Assembly (NCBI GenBank): GCA_018266255.1
Contig: JAFEAT010000022.1
Coordinates: 62,001-126,000, forward strand
Reading direction: 5' to 3'
From: Cyanobacteria bacterium SZAS-4
GTDB lineage: Bacteria > Cyanobacteriota > Vampirovibrionia > Obscuribacterales > Obscuribacteraceae
Length of the DNA: 64,000 bases
The notes under the pieces: model-generated
The model's database searches: none
Told to the model about the DNA's origin: nothing
The model's input: only the letters and a program-made list of their open reading frames with translations
Position numbers and translations under genes: made by a program
Part shown: piece after piece, positions 57,001 to 64,000 of the stretch
Numbering within the stretch: the stretch's first letter is position 1
How the letters are laid out: each line of letters starts with the position of its first letter

Positions 57001-60000
57001 GCAAGGACTACATCGTTCCGCCTGATGCAATTGGTCATCCTGAACAATTGCTTCCAGTAGCGGCACAGCGCGACTATGCCCAGACAATGGAAGCATTGAA
57101 AGCAATTCAAAACTTACCACCCGCGGAGCAAACACAAGCCTACCGAACGTTTTTTGCGGAGGCTCAAGATCAGCATGTCTTAATTAACAACTTGCCAGCT
57201 GAAGTGCTTCCACATTTCCTAGATTACTTGACACAACTTCCCGCCGGAGCAGAACGCAACTTCTGGTTGAACAAACTGACGCTGCCAATGGACTTTATCA
57301 CTTCGGCCTCCGAGGCAGAAATTGCTGCTACCGTAAAGAGTTTTGCGGGACTAATTGACTCGGTACAGGGTTCGCCAGCCGAACTAGATCAGCTTCGCGG
57401 ATTTTGGAAAATGCTCCGATTCTCCTCGAAGGGTATAGCCGTATCAGATCAAATGCCGATCAGTGAGCTGCGAATCATGATGAAAGCATTCGCACAAGAA
57501 GGGCTTCCAGATCTCAGCAACGCTTCAGATGACTTTGTGCGAGCAGTATCGAAAGCCGTCATCTATGCTCAAAGTGAAGGGGGGTCGAGCAGTGTGGATT
57601 CCACCAGCATGACTGCAATGACTGGGGTGACACCACAATTAGCGGAAACAATTAAAGCATATCTCGAGAATGGCTCACTAACTGAAGCCGCATCCTCAGC
57701 TTTCCTTGATGCTGTCAACAACGGCAATCATGTAGATAGTAAATCACTCTACCTACTCAAGTCGATTGTTGAGACTAGCACTGAAGCGCAGCAGTTGGAA
57801 TTCGCTCAAGCCATCTCTGCCGTGACCCTCGGTGAGGGCAATCAAGCAGAGTTGCCAGCAGCTTATGATTTGATTCGCATCCTATCGGATACGTCGCCAG
57901 AGCTAGTTTATCAAGCAGTCGAAAAACCATTGATCGACTCAATCAAAGATAACAGCATTCCTAAAGCCACTCAGCACGAACTAGCGTACCGCCTGATCGA
58001 AATAGCCCAAGCAACAAAAAATCTAGAACTCCTCTCGCAAGTGGACATCAACACCTGCTGGGAAGCATTGACGACAGCGTTACTAGACTCTACACCAGAG
58101 TTGTTTGCTAACAGAGCTGACGATGCTTTCAAACTCGCATACTTCCTTTCCTCAAGCGATCCAGTCGGATACCGAGAAAAGTTCTTTCAACCAATACTGG
58201 ATGCAACTGCCTCTGATGGATTTCCGCCCGACATCGCAGCAGAAATTGGCAACAGACTCGCCAACGAACAGAAGATGAAGAGATTAGAGAACGTTGAAAT
58301 TTCTCTGGGTGGATACCGCCACGATATCGTCAACCTCGGGTCAGAAACAGCACAAACTCGTCAAGAAGCCGAAGCTGCACTTTTGGATGGTTCCATCAGG
58401 TCACTACTTGGTCGTGACGGAAAGTTAGGAAAATTATTTCCAGATATTCTAGGTGATGCTGCTGATGGTGGCATCGTCGGGCGAACTCAGAATGGTCTGC
58501 ATGATTTTACTGTTGACGAACATACGCTCGTAATCATTGACAAACTGCGCACAAATCCCGACTTTCAAACACTGCCGCCGGACCAGCAAATAGACACTTT
58601 ATGGGCAGCTCTTCTTCACGATTCCGGCAAGCTTGCAGGAAAATCGGATCCTGCGCAAGCGATGAAATCAGAAGGTCTGACCTGGGGACTGCTGAAATCA
58701 TTGGGGTATTCAGATCAACGATGCCTACGCATCATGGATTTGGTTTACTTCCACGACAAAGTCGGCTACGCAGACGACATGCAGAACCTTACGCTGCCTC
58801 AACTTCAAAACCCAGACGATGCCAGCTACGCAAATAAAATGACGGTAGTAGGACGAAATCCGTATTTTACCCTTGAGACCAGTTTGCTGAATCTATTCGA
58901 TAGCGATTCAGTAAAAGCCAATCCAAGCGAAACAATTGCCACACCAGAAGTTATTGAAACATTGCAAACCATAAACAATTTCCTCAGACAACGGGTAGCA
59001 GCTCTGAACGCAAAGTCGGCGGTACCAATAATTACAAATGAAGTTCCATACGGAGCAAAATTCATTCCTGATTACCAATATGAAAGCTTGCTCGTAACTC
59101 TTCCTACCGACGGAATCGACGCTGCGATGGATTCGATCGACACCAATCAAACCCGCAATAGGACTATCTCTGCAACACAAGTAACACCAGAGTACAGTGA
59201 GCTATTTACCCAAGATGGTGGCAGCTCCGAAATTCCTGCAGTAGTGCTCATAGTTTCAGCGCCGCCCGAACATATGGTGGCAAACAGATCGGATATGTAT
59301 ACCGGTTTCGGACGAAACCTACAGGACTTCGTAGAGCTGGCAATGAACTACGGCAGCACACCTGATACCAACAACGGCTTTCTTGAGAAGGTAGACGCTG
59401 CCCTCGCAACTCTACAAACACCTGATGGTCGCCCTATGACAAGAGCAGAACTCTATTTCGAGGTAGCAAAGTACGATACTTTGGATGCACTCAAAGCTGC
59501 AATTGCGCAAAATCAAGAATCCCCCGTTTACTACGATGCACTGCTGAAAGTCAACGAAATTATGACATCGGCAGAGCCCTTAGGTGATGGCTCAGCTTGG
59601 AACGAGGTCAAAGTCAACAATAGCGTAGTATCTGGAATCGGCATCTACACTAGAGGGCGTCCGGTTTATCTCGAAGGAGCCAGTGAAGCAGACTTACAAA
59701 ATCTTGGAATTGAAGGCGATGCAAAACCCAGTTACGTATATACGGAAAACCCTCCCGTAGACGCTATCGTAATTTCGACCCACACATGGGAGAAGGCTAT
59801 TGAACGAGGATTGCCGCTGATTATATTAGACCCAGCAACGGTAGCTGACTATGTTCCTCCAACAGCAGACTACAATCCCACAACTGATTTGTTGCCTGTA
59901 CCACCGAATGTTGCCGATGCGATTGATAACGTAGGTGTAATCAACGAAAATATAATGCGGGGCTCGTGGCCTATTGCGGATGAAAATGGAATGCAAGCGC

Positions 60001-60362
60001 TCAAAGATGCTGGAGTCAAAACAATCATTGATTTGGATGACAGCCCTTCTCTGATTGCTGAAGAATCAGCAGCAGCATCCCGCCTGGGAATGAATTTCGA
60101 AGCGATTCCATTGAGCGAAGTTGAACGCCCTTCAAACGAGCAGATTGCACAAATACTGAGGTTGATGGAAGATCCACAGAATCAACCGGTTTACATACAT
60201 TGCAAACAAGGTGCAGATCGCACTGGAGCAATCATAGCTATTTACAGAATGACTCACGATGGCTGGTCTATCGATAAGGCGTACGAAGAAATGAGACACT
60301 TTGGTTTCAATACGAGTTATGGCGAGCTTCTACAAGCGGTCAAAGATTGGTCTCAAGCATAG
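51093..60362 (+). CDS. Giant protein 2: conserved N-terminal region with HD and tyrosine-phosphatase C-terminal domains
   Basis: 3089 residues, GTG start. Residues 1-1989 closely follow giant protein 1, including the annexin-like units and the hydrophobic Ala/Met segment (about 1397-1445). At the HExxH position it reads EELWH (1843-1847), so the first metal His is lost. Beyond 1989 the chain is unrelated to giant 1. It has a helical region (to about 2450) and an HD domain (His2477, His2509-Asp2510 in LLHDSGK, His2554). A mixed region follows, then a dual-specificity/tyrosine phosphatase domain (about 2935-3089) with Cys3037 and Arg3043 in HCKQGADRTG. HD enzymes cleave phosphoester bonds in nucleotides. 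The phosphatase could act on host or prey phosphoproteins; its role is inferred. Confidence 0.78.
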   Translation: MPDFTESKTEGAKVADKVKHGDFTGAIQEAQEYLKELQKRDPEHYKQQAQAFTDELVRDGGLPLLEFELGTADHLHTENFDKAALTAFEQTTQDPLAAALADLLLSKWDTLPLTGDTTLKSAVDQYCENRDRIELHDGASVMYDSSTPPKVMAIYYADGTNVEFIRDAEGKLTLQTDNAALNGILTNTDGQTLAVDTYGNITLRSETGSLVFQTDASLVRLDAHGIVMPSDGHQTEDLLARHYADEIELAFQKSGTERDETLRAINNEMLTYIQSQPDQISAQSSIFGKVTAQLALDGQLGNGLYETFAHNDALQNSINGSKYQGWYHGDTLNAYAASSAAQDTNDPLSAIHRMFAAGFATNFNAIDIAANGGNTDNMAGDGDLQTWKDKSAGRAAAEVLLISVENLRGIPLFDNLYNGREITKEQIQDCLSKDRALLTTREIDALNFLLTNFDEIAGKNGNQLTEFALKVYATDRNSSAETAYAYSDATSAQQLRGWNDLAPAVTPDQQHQQVTALRTWMGIDTIGSLGSVDSEKILGALNGMTAAERTSLEKAYEATFHSSLRHDLQWRLGDKYPQAESILDRADGKADVASHIHNALNVLESEFAPWRDGGFAINDFPQTDAQKGALKDIRDTLSVLNSMQLAELRADYLSKYGISLDEALLHADDIEPATSQTIALYLQAGGTDKRTNDTEFVESLAVIALQSKDLRMFEEAFRGSSDAARAAFKTKYGESTVKNAFGDCYEQMIALDYLNFGRAQLATVAAQDTHWLHTNKDAILVACKNATPEEREQFTHGRELAQNADISKLQGKDLEDYNYYKQLHAALKNAAYDWEVNGWEAAILYPDSTFIRDFTATHHDGALGSAIGSWTDSYMIQDVFRNMSESDWELLTYKGVEGLNAEDKAKYDSGKVLLAKAAEGVALTADEQKLADFTKSVDDKVELSKSFNIDVRSALAAIWMNDDDRNRVNEILNFKVAAASFEDSNSCPNILDLFELYKDKGVFGAYYRDHNKLIDGVLNMSAEEQKEYWLGKQIQSSGKTELTNEEQLALNFATSLDNNVNSYLDNGAMKDAAQRYLSDLAATTTGEREPSLLVNFLHDAAVGKSALTLANDIANDPSGTIKEWARLNPEAANNLIEQALYKCDIPSGITYGSDGSMIYPTVDPLEALRDSILSGTTKLQDRLLLTDDKAEMLDAIKNSTPAERTQLLNDASALNNLSASDAEFLKQIARDVTLDENGKPQLPAADTMRAFVLGYASEAQVRAIISGETAQEIIQLKTDYRTKYNGADLESDILNKVDAHDQSQYIAWLQSTEIVAIQDYMDKTHALNSSYSFMDSFMRSSWDGTQNYAFQAADNYAAAIADYSSKFEALPADVQRELSAKLEEATKAFKESRGQMNEQLVDLAIMLGTMAVTMGGSALLQATAMSTRMAVFAASGAIFKVLAKRAMDGTEAELDLASVMRDAVTGGLSGGLAAITPEDLLGALPEAFIAKLTGGVVGRDIVASLGQRVTGLIGEEGQALLQEKIDHLILRAIATGEKINSTAALKTIQEVIDQSPELAKLVADNPGLRDTIANTIANNLANQIEIGSSSAILDFGQKQLRGLLGGETIMEISTTVSTTAAGVMAWDQNKSIGENMSIIIAQVLEADKQALGTGLVFHFGMQGFSLAVQVGTLGARYVGLVKPGELPTAANLIVTYEDGTQQLIKPGQEIPNINQIKDVASVPEVLAPRNANTGDTSTVIDTAAVDTVTAHVDNPTLKANVELGMAEMSAPAQRLLADGEVVVQPVSNINDLDAALLDQVAPGKGGKTFRQILEDPNEGGAFYDPTTDKIYVRPDAKPDAIAEELWHAVNKGLKDFAGSAAMERANILDHNRNVADGTETDAYFDLSKNEQANQEIFQRSARILDKLDRGQTLTAEEVAFSAAHKNALEVTAERLYMEGMLKKAPWELFTDSPASKNNPHPGIEGNFKSGKDYIVPPDAIGHPEQLLPVAAQRDYAQTMEALKAIQNLPPAEQTQAYRTFFAEAQDQHVLINNLPAEVLPHFLDYLTQLPAGAERNFWLNKLTLPMDFITSASEAEIAATVKSFAGLIDSVQGSPAELDQLRGFWKMLRFSSKGIAVSDQMPISELRIMMKAFAQEGLPDLSNASDDFVRAVSKAVIYAQSEGGSSSVDSTSMTAMTGVTPQLAETIKAYLENGSLTEAASSAFLDAVNNGNHVDSKSLYLLKSIVETSTEAQQLEFAQAISAVTLGEGNQAELPAAYDLIRILSDTSPELVYQAVEKPLIDSIKDNSIPKATQHELAYRLIEIAQATKNLELLSQVDINTCWEALTTALLDSTPELFANRADDAFKLAYFLSSSDPVGYREKFFQPILDATASDGFPPDIAAEIGNRLANEQKMKRLENVEISLGGYRHDIVNLGSETAQTRQEAEAALLDGSIRSLLGRDGKLGKLFPDILGDAADGGIVGRTQNGLHDFTVDEHTLVIIDKLRTNPDFQTLPPDQQIDTLWAALLHDSGKLAGKSDPAQAMKSEGLTWGLLKSLGYSDQRCLRIMDLVYFHDKVGYADDMQNLTLPQLQNPDDASYANKMTVVGRNPYFTLETSLLNLFDSDSVKANPSETIATPEVIETLQTINNFLRQRVAALNAKSAVPIITNEVPYGAKFIPDYQYESLLVTLPTDGIDAAMDSIDTNQTRNRTISATQVTPEYSELFTQDGGSSEIPAVVLIVSAPPEHMVANRSDMYTGFGRNLQDFVELAMNYGSTPDTNNGFLEKVDAALATLQTPDGRPMTRAELYFEVAKYDTLDALKAAIAQNQESPVYYDALLKVNEIMTSAEPLGDGSAWNEVKVNNSVVSGIGIYTRGRPVYLEGASEADLQNLGIEGDAKPSYVYTENPPVDAIVISTHTWEKAIERGLPLIILDPATVADYVPPTADYNPTTDLLPVPPNVADAIDNVGVINENIMRGSWPIADENGMQALKDAGVKTIIDLDDSPSLIAEESAAASRLGMNFEAIPLSEVERPSNEQIAQILRLMEDPQNQPVYIHCKQGADRTGAIIAIYRMTHDGWSIDKAYEEMRHFGFNTSYGELLQAVKDWSQA

Positions 60363-60390
60363 GTGGCCTAGCGGTGCAACGGTGACTTGT

Positions 60391-60427
60391 AAAAAGAGTG
60401 GGTCCCAACAATTGTTGGAACCCACTC
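60391..60427 (-). terminator. Rho-independent terminator for the minus-strand gene
   Basis: A 32-base inverted repeat (60396-60427) with 16-base arms and a single mismatch. Read on the minus strand it is followed by TTTTT (60395-60391). It lies 27 bases beyond the stop of the 213-residue gene. On the plus strand it also follows giant gene 2 and could act there, but lacks a T-run in that direction. Confidence 0.85.
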
Positions 60428-60453
60428 AAGATTCTCAATAGAACTCACGTTCT

Positions 60454-61095
60454 CTACGTGACCAGCGATGAAAGTTTTGCAAGAAAGTTTACTTCTAGAA
60501 CTTGCGACAACTTCTCTTTCGATCCGCTTAGAGCCAATTTAAGCGACTCCAACCGATGCGATCGACTCTCAAAAATTGTTTTTCCCAGTGACTCGAACTC
60601 AGAAGAATCAGTCAAACGCAATTCGGCAAGAGCGAACCTTGCTCCCATAATTGACATCAACTCGGGTTTGATCGAACCATATTGCTCCAGTACAGATCTC
60701 GCGGTAGGTCGGAATGTGCGCGCATCAGAAGCTCTCAAGGCGTTGAAAAGAAAATCGATAAACCAGGCAGGATTTTCAGCGCCACCACCCTCAATCCCAG
60801 CAAGGTGAATCGAGATGCACGTCAAAATCTTGAGCGCAGACTCTGATTGTGCGATTGGTGCCGACTTAAATACAATTTTACTCTTGCCTTGGAGCGACTG
60901 TTCGAAGAGTCCTCGACACTGCCCATAAATCAGAGTAGCAAATGCGCCACCTCGAAATTCACTCTCGTTAGATGGAATTGCTTTCAGAGCCTTCGGCGTC
61001 CATACATTCTGTTGACGAGAAAATATCGCCGTATCTCTTCCGCTGATGATATCTGCGGCAGTAAGAGTTTGGCTCGGATGTTTTTGTAGAGTCAT
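60454..61095 (-). CDS. Hypothetical protein (213 aa)
   Basis: Not recognised. The ATG at 61095 has only a weak ribosome-binding site. The protein is largely helical, with amphipathic Leu/Ala/Ser-rich segments, an IHLAGIEGGGAENPAWFIDFLFNAL middle-type helix pair and a basic C-terminal part. It has one central Gly-rich turn and no signal peptide or catalytic motif. It is followed by a strong terminator. It lies 118 bases downstream of the large YD-like protein gene on the same strand and has its own TTTTCCAC-type upstream element, so it may be transcribed separately. Confidence 0.6.
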   Translation of the reverse strand: MTLQKHPSQTLTAADIISGRDTAIFSRQQNVWTPKALKAIPSNESEFRGGAFATLIYGQCRGLFEQSLQGKSKIVFKSAPIAQSESALKILTCISIHLAGIEGGGAENPAWFIDFLFNALRASDARTFRPTARSVLEQYGSIKPELMSIMGARFALAELRLTDSSEFESLGKTIFESRSHRLESLKLALSGSKEKLSQVLEVNFLAKLSSLVT

Positions 61096-61213
61096 GCGTT
61101 ACACCACTTAGGAACTTGACTGCATTGTTCCTAAACTTCGTGGAAAAGACATGGAAAAGCCTAACATGGCGTCAAGTGGAGCGCATTGTGAAATCAAAGG
61201 ACCGTATCAAGCA

Positions 61214-64000
61214 TCAGGCCGCCGCTTGCTGATTCTCCGCAACAACCGAGTGCGTGACAGTCTGGACACCATTGCGGTCGACCGCAACTGTAATCGTATC
61301 CGCAGAATTATTCGGATTGACATACATATAGGCAAGCGAGCCATCCTGCGCAATCAAAGGAATTCCGTTGATTCGGATACCATTGATGTAGTAGCGACGA
61401 TCCGGCTGCTCAATCATTTCGCTGTGATCTGGAAAAGTTATCGTGCGAAGTCCGCCGGCTCTTGTGCGGTCACGCAGACCATTTGGATATTCGGTCTCGA
61501 TTTTGCCTGCAGAATTACCTTCCCAAGTTTTTGTAGCAACTCCGTTGTTAACGGTGACAGACACTTCATCTCCACTTTGCGCGTCTAAATATCTGTATGA
61601 AAGAGTTCCTCCACTGACTGTAGGCTTAAACTGCCCCTGTTGCAGATAAGTGTCATCTACAACACCTAGCCTGGTGCCGTCTGCAGAAAACAACTCTAAA
61701 CGACCTGTACCAGTGTTCCGCACAATTGAAGTTCCATTCGAAAAACGAGTTTCGTCGTTGTAGGGATAGGAAGAGTTATGAATATGAGTAATGCCGGCTG
61801 GTAAAGTAGTATCGCTTGTCCAGGTCGACCTATCCGCAACTGGTTGATTTGCAGGGTCTCCCACGCCCCGATCGTTATCACCACCTACGATACCAGATTC
61901 ACGCGCCAGGTTGTGCAGATCCACATTTACACCAGATAGAATAGCCTGCTTGTATTGCTCGATTGCGTCTGGTGATTGCAGTATCAGTCGCTGACCCACG
62001 TATAAGCTTACCCAGGTGTTGCCGCCTGGATCAGCAGTTTCATCCCAACCATTCAAGCGCATGATGCGACGGGCTTCTAGCATTGCTTGCTGTTGAGTCG
62101 GATTTTCAAAACCCTGAGCGATCAAAGATTTCATTCCGATTGATATCGGAACATCACCTTGCTGAACCTGGTAGACAAACATGCCATCAGTCAGTTGCTT
62201 CATCAAAGTCTTCTGCAACGGAGTCAAATTCGAGGCGTCGATAGATGCGTCGTTCAGACCGTTGGTGTAAGTTTGCAGGTCACTAATCAGAATATATGAT
62301 GCATCTGCACGATGAGTAGCCCCCTGAATTGCAGCAAAATTGTCACGCATGTAGATAGCGCCAGCCAGAAGTTGTTGGTTGGTGTGCGGGTCGCCAGCGC
62401 TGTGGGTTTCGATATAGTGGTTAAGGGAATCAAGAGAAATTCCGCCGTTCGCATTCTTTAAGTCGTTGTACTCCCAGGGCTTTAATGTAGACAAATATGC
62501 TAGTTGACTTTCTGCACTCACCAACGCATCAGACCGATCATAATGTGGGGGCTCGACAGCCGCAGGAACGATTGGCACCTCTGGAGCCACTACAAGCGGT
62601 GCCTCAACTGGTGCATCAATGATATTACGGGCGACGGCACCGTTAACTTTGCCATCCGTCGTAAAGACGTCTTCGGTTCCATAAGTTGATGTGTGCTCGA
62701 TTCTCAGAGTTCCATTACTATCGGCGAAACCCACCCGGAAGTGACCGTCTGCTGGATTGCCTGCGGCGGCACCAGGTTGATCTGACGCATAGTGCATCCA
62801 ATGATTAGGATCGTCCGCTGTCGGAACGAGCTTCCAAACACTGCCATCAGTGTCCTTAATTTGTGTGACAACGCCGAGTTCAGCTCCCGATGCGTAAGTG
62901 AATTCTCTAGTAGTTTGATCTGCGAATGTAACTTTAGTAATTTGTCCGTGAGCATCGGCTTCCACAATTGACATGTCCGCATTGTGCAACTCTGTTGTTC
63001 CGTTGGTGTTCCAGTATTCGAAAGGAGGAGCTGAAGTGTTTCCAAACACTACTTTTCCAGCATCCGCGCCATCGTTAGTGACGGAAACCGGACCAGGACG
63101 CGTTTGCTGACGATCGTCCATATCTAGAATTCTTTCGTGGTTGACAGTGCCAAATCTAAGCCAAACTTGTGGGTTATTTGGATCTGGCTCCCATTCGGTT
63201 GAACCTTGCACAATCCTGATTAGGTGCGCGTTTGGACCAGGGGGTGTTGCATACTGAAATTCGCGAACAACCGGATGAGCAGAATCAGAATCACTGATGA
63301 CTTTTGTTATATTGCCAAAAGAATCTCTATCTAATTCGGTATGGAGAACGGGATTGTGGCTTTCAATACTGCCATCCGCGTTGTGCTTATCAAATGTACG
63401 ATCAGAGTGTGTGATCGTAAACTGTCCATCAGCGCCGACGGTGACTCGATCACCAGGGCTAGTTATGACTTGGCCGTTCACATTCACGACTATCGCATCA
63501 GGATTGGTGTAGTCAAACCGAATGGTTGCATTAGGTTCGCCGACTCTATCAAGCTCAATAACGCGACCCGTTCTGCCATCGAAAATAATCTTGGAATAGT
63601 AAGAGTGAGCATTTTCTACTTGCATCGTACCATCGGCGTTGCGAGTCACCAAACCACTTGGTGTCGAAAGTGGTGCTACTTCTCCCGTCGGTGAAACAAC
63701 TCTGGTCGTCGAGGCTCCATCAACAATCGATAGATTTCCGTCGTTCGAGACCTGAAATTGTTCAGCGGTCAAGGTAACTCCTAGTGGAGTCAAAACAAAG
63801 TCACTGTGCGCGTCTTTGCGATCTAAAGACAGACCATTAGGCAACGATACGTGTATCAAGTCTCCACTTGTGTTGTAAGAGTATTCAGTAAATTTGCCAT
63901 TACCGTAGTCGACCTTCGCAACGTGCTCATGACCAGCTGCATCGACGGTGAGAGTTCGACTTGGTTGACCAGTTCCATCGCAAACAGTTCTCGAACCATC
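61214..64000 (-). CDS. Large YD-like repeat protein with LysM-like module (5' end outside window)
   Basis: 928 residues are visible and the frame stays open to the right edge, so the N-terminus is missing. Most of the chain consists of YD/RHS-like strand-turn units with the pattern aromatic-x-G/N-x(4)-DG, for example YSYNTSGDLIHVSLPNG, FDYTNPDAIVVNVNG and FADQTTREFTYASGAELG. A Pro/Val/Ala-rich linker (about 62,640-62,520) is followed by a helical region. A LysM-like segment comes next (about 62,180-61,970: YQVQQGDVPISIGM, VSLYVGQRLILQS), which could bind peptidoglycan. More YD-like repeats end the protein. It is probably a surface protein. It lies convergent to giant gene 2, with the small minus-strand gene between them. 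Confidence 0.72.
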   Translation of the reverse strand, partial: DGSRTVCDGTGQPSRTLTVDAAGHEHVAKVDYGNGKFTEYSYNTSGDLIHVSLPNGLSLDRKDAHSDFVLTPLGVTLTAEQFQVSNDGNLSIVDGASTTRVVSPTGEVAPLSTPSGLVTRNADGTMQVENAHSYYSKIIFDGRTGRVIELDRVGEPNATIRFDYTNPDAIVVNVNGQVITSPGDRVTVGADGQFTITHSDRTFDKHNADGSIESHNPVLHTELDRDSFGNITKVISDSDSAHPVVREFQYATPPGPNAHLIRIVQGSTEWEPDPNNPQVWLRFGTVNHERILDMDDRQQTRPGPVSVTNDGADAGKVVFGNTSAPPFEYWNTNGTTELHNADMSIVEADAHGQITKVTFADQTTREFTYASGAELGVVTQIKDTDGSVWKLVPTADDPNHWMHYASDQPGAAAGNPADGHFRVGFADSNGTLRIEHTSTYGTEDVFTTDGKVNGAVARNIIDAPVEAPLVVAPEVPIVPAAVEPPHYDRSDALVSAESQLAYLSTLKPWEYNDLKNANGGISLDSLNHYIETHSAGDPHTNQQLLAGAIYMRDNFAAIQGATHRADASYILISDLQTYTNGLNDASIDASNLTPLQKTLMKQLTDGMFVYQVQQGDVPISIGMKSLIAQGFENPTQQQAMLEARRIMRLNGWDETADPGGNTWVSLYVGQRLILQSPDAIEQYKQAILSGVNVDLHNLARESGIVGGDNDRGVGDPANQPVADRSTWTSDTTLPAGITHIHNSSYPYNDETRFSNGTSIVRNTGTGRLELFSADGTRLGVVDDTYLQQGQFKPTVSGGTLSYRYLDAQSGDEVSVTVNNGVATKTWEGNSAGKIETEYPNGLRDRTRAGGLRTITFPDHSEMIEQPDRRYYINGIRINGIPLIAQDGSLAYMYVNPNNSADTITVAVDRNGVQTVTHSVVAENQQAAA

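Overview
The window reads as a chromosomal segment of a Gram-negative-type bacterium with moderate GC. It has a TolC/RND/adaptor efflux operon, lipoprotein and Sec signal peptides, and TonB/TolA-like folds. The mix of very large proteins with annexin-like repeats, FHA-linker proteins, YD-like and LysM-like surface proteins and frequent GTG/TTG starts recalls the Vampirovibrionia (Melainabacteria, Obscuribacterales). That placement is an impression from gene content, not a computed result.

Region 1 (1-6171, + strand) is a compact purine operon: purL (3' part), purQ, purM, purH, purE, purK. Gaps are short and purE/purK overlap by 4 bases. Region 2 (6173-18514) is mixed. It holds a protein with two TonB/TolA-C-like halves, an uncharacterised membrane-linked protein, an HAD hydrolase with an N-terminal hydrophobic segment, a small hypothetical, a phosphoribosyltransferase, a membrane-anchored endonuclease/exonuclease/phosphatase-fold protein, and a fluoride-channel cluster (CrcB, DUF190, DUF1573-cytochrome c). 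These are followed by a structured leader in front of a large zinc-ribbon/FHA protein, an FMN reductase and an arginase/agmatinase-family enzyme.

Region 3 (18602-22085, - strand) is the most striking locus: a two-gene operon that looks like an undescribed RiPP pathway. The first gene encodes a 286-residue peptide with thirteen Cys-Pro repeats of 14-18 residues. The second encodes one 830-residue protein joining a DUF692/MNIO iron oxidase, a DUF2063/HvfC-like partner domain and a SAM methyltransferase. Next to it are a LOG-family protein and a three-gene RND efflux operon (23424-29507), then a secreted TPR protein.

Region 4 (31453-64000) is accessory. It contains two small proteins, two related polytopic membrane proteins (possibly VirB6/TrbL-like, the second extended by a long YD-like repeat region and TPRs), several small hypothetical or secreted proteins, and two tandem giant paralogs of about 3000 residues. 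The giants share about 1990 N-terminal residues and then carry unrelated C-terminal modules: aromatic-rich repeats, a Cys-rich module and a GNAT-like domain in one; a helical region, an HD domain and a tyrosine-phosphatase-type domain in the other. This is the layout of a polymorphic effector family. A third large YD-like/LysM-like protein runs off the right edge. No rRNA, tRNA, CRISPR array, transposase or integrase was recognised.
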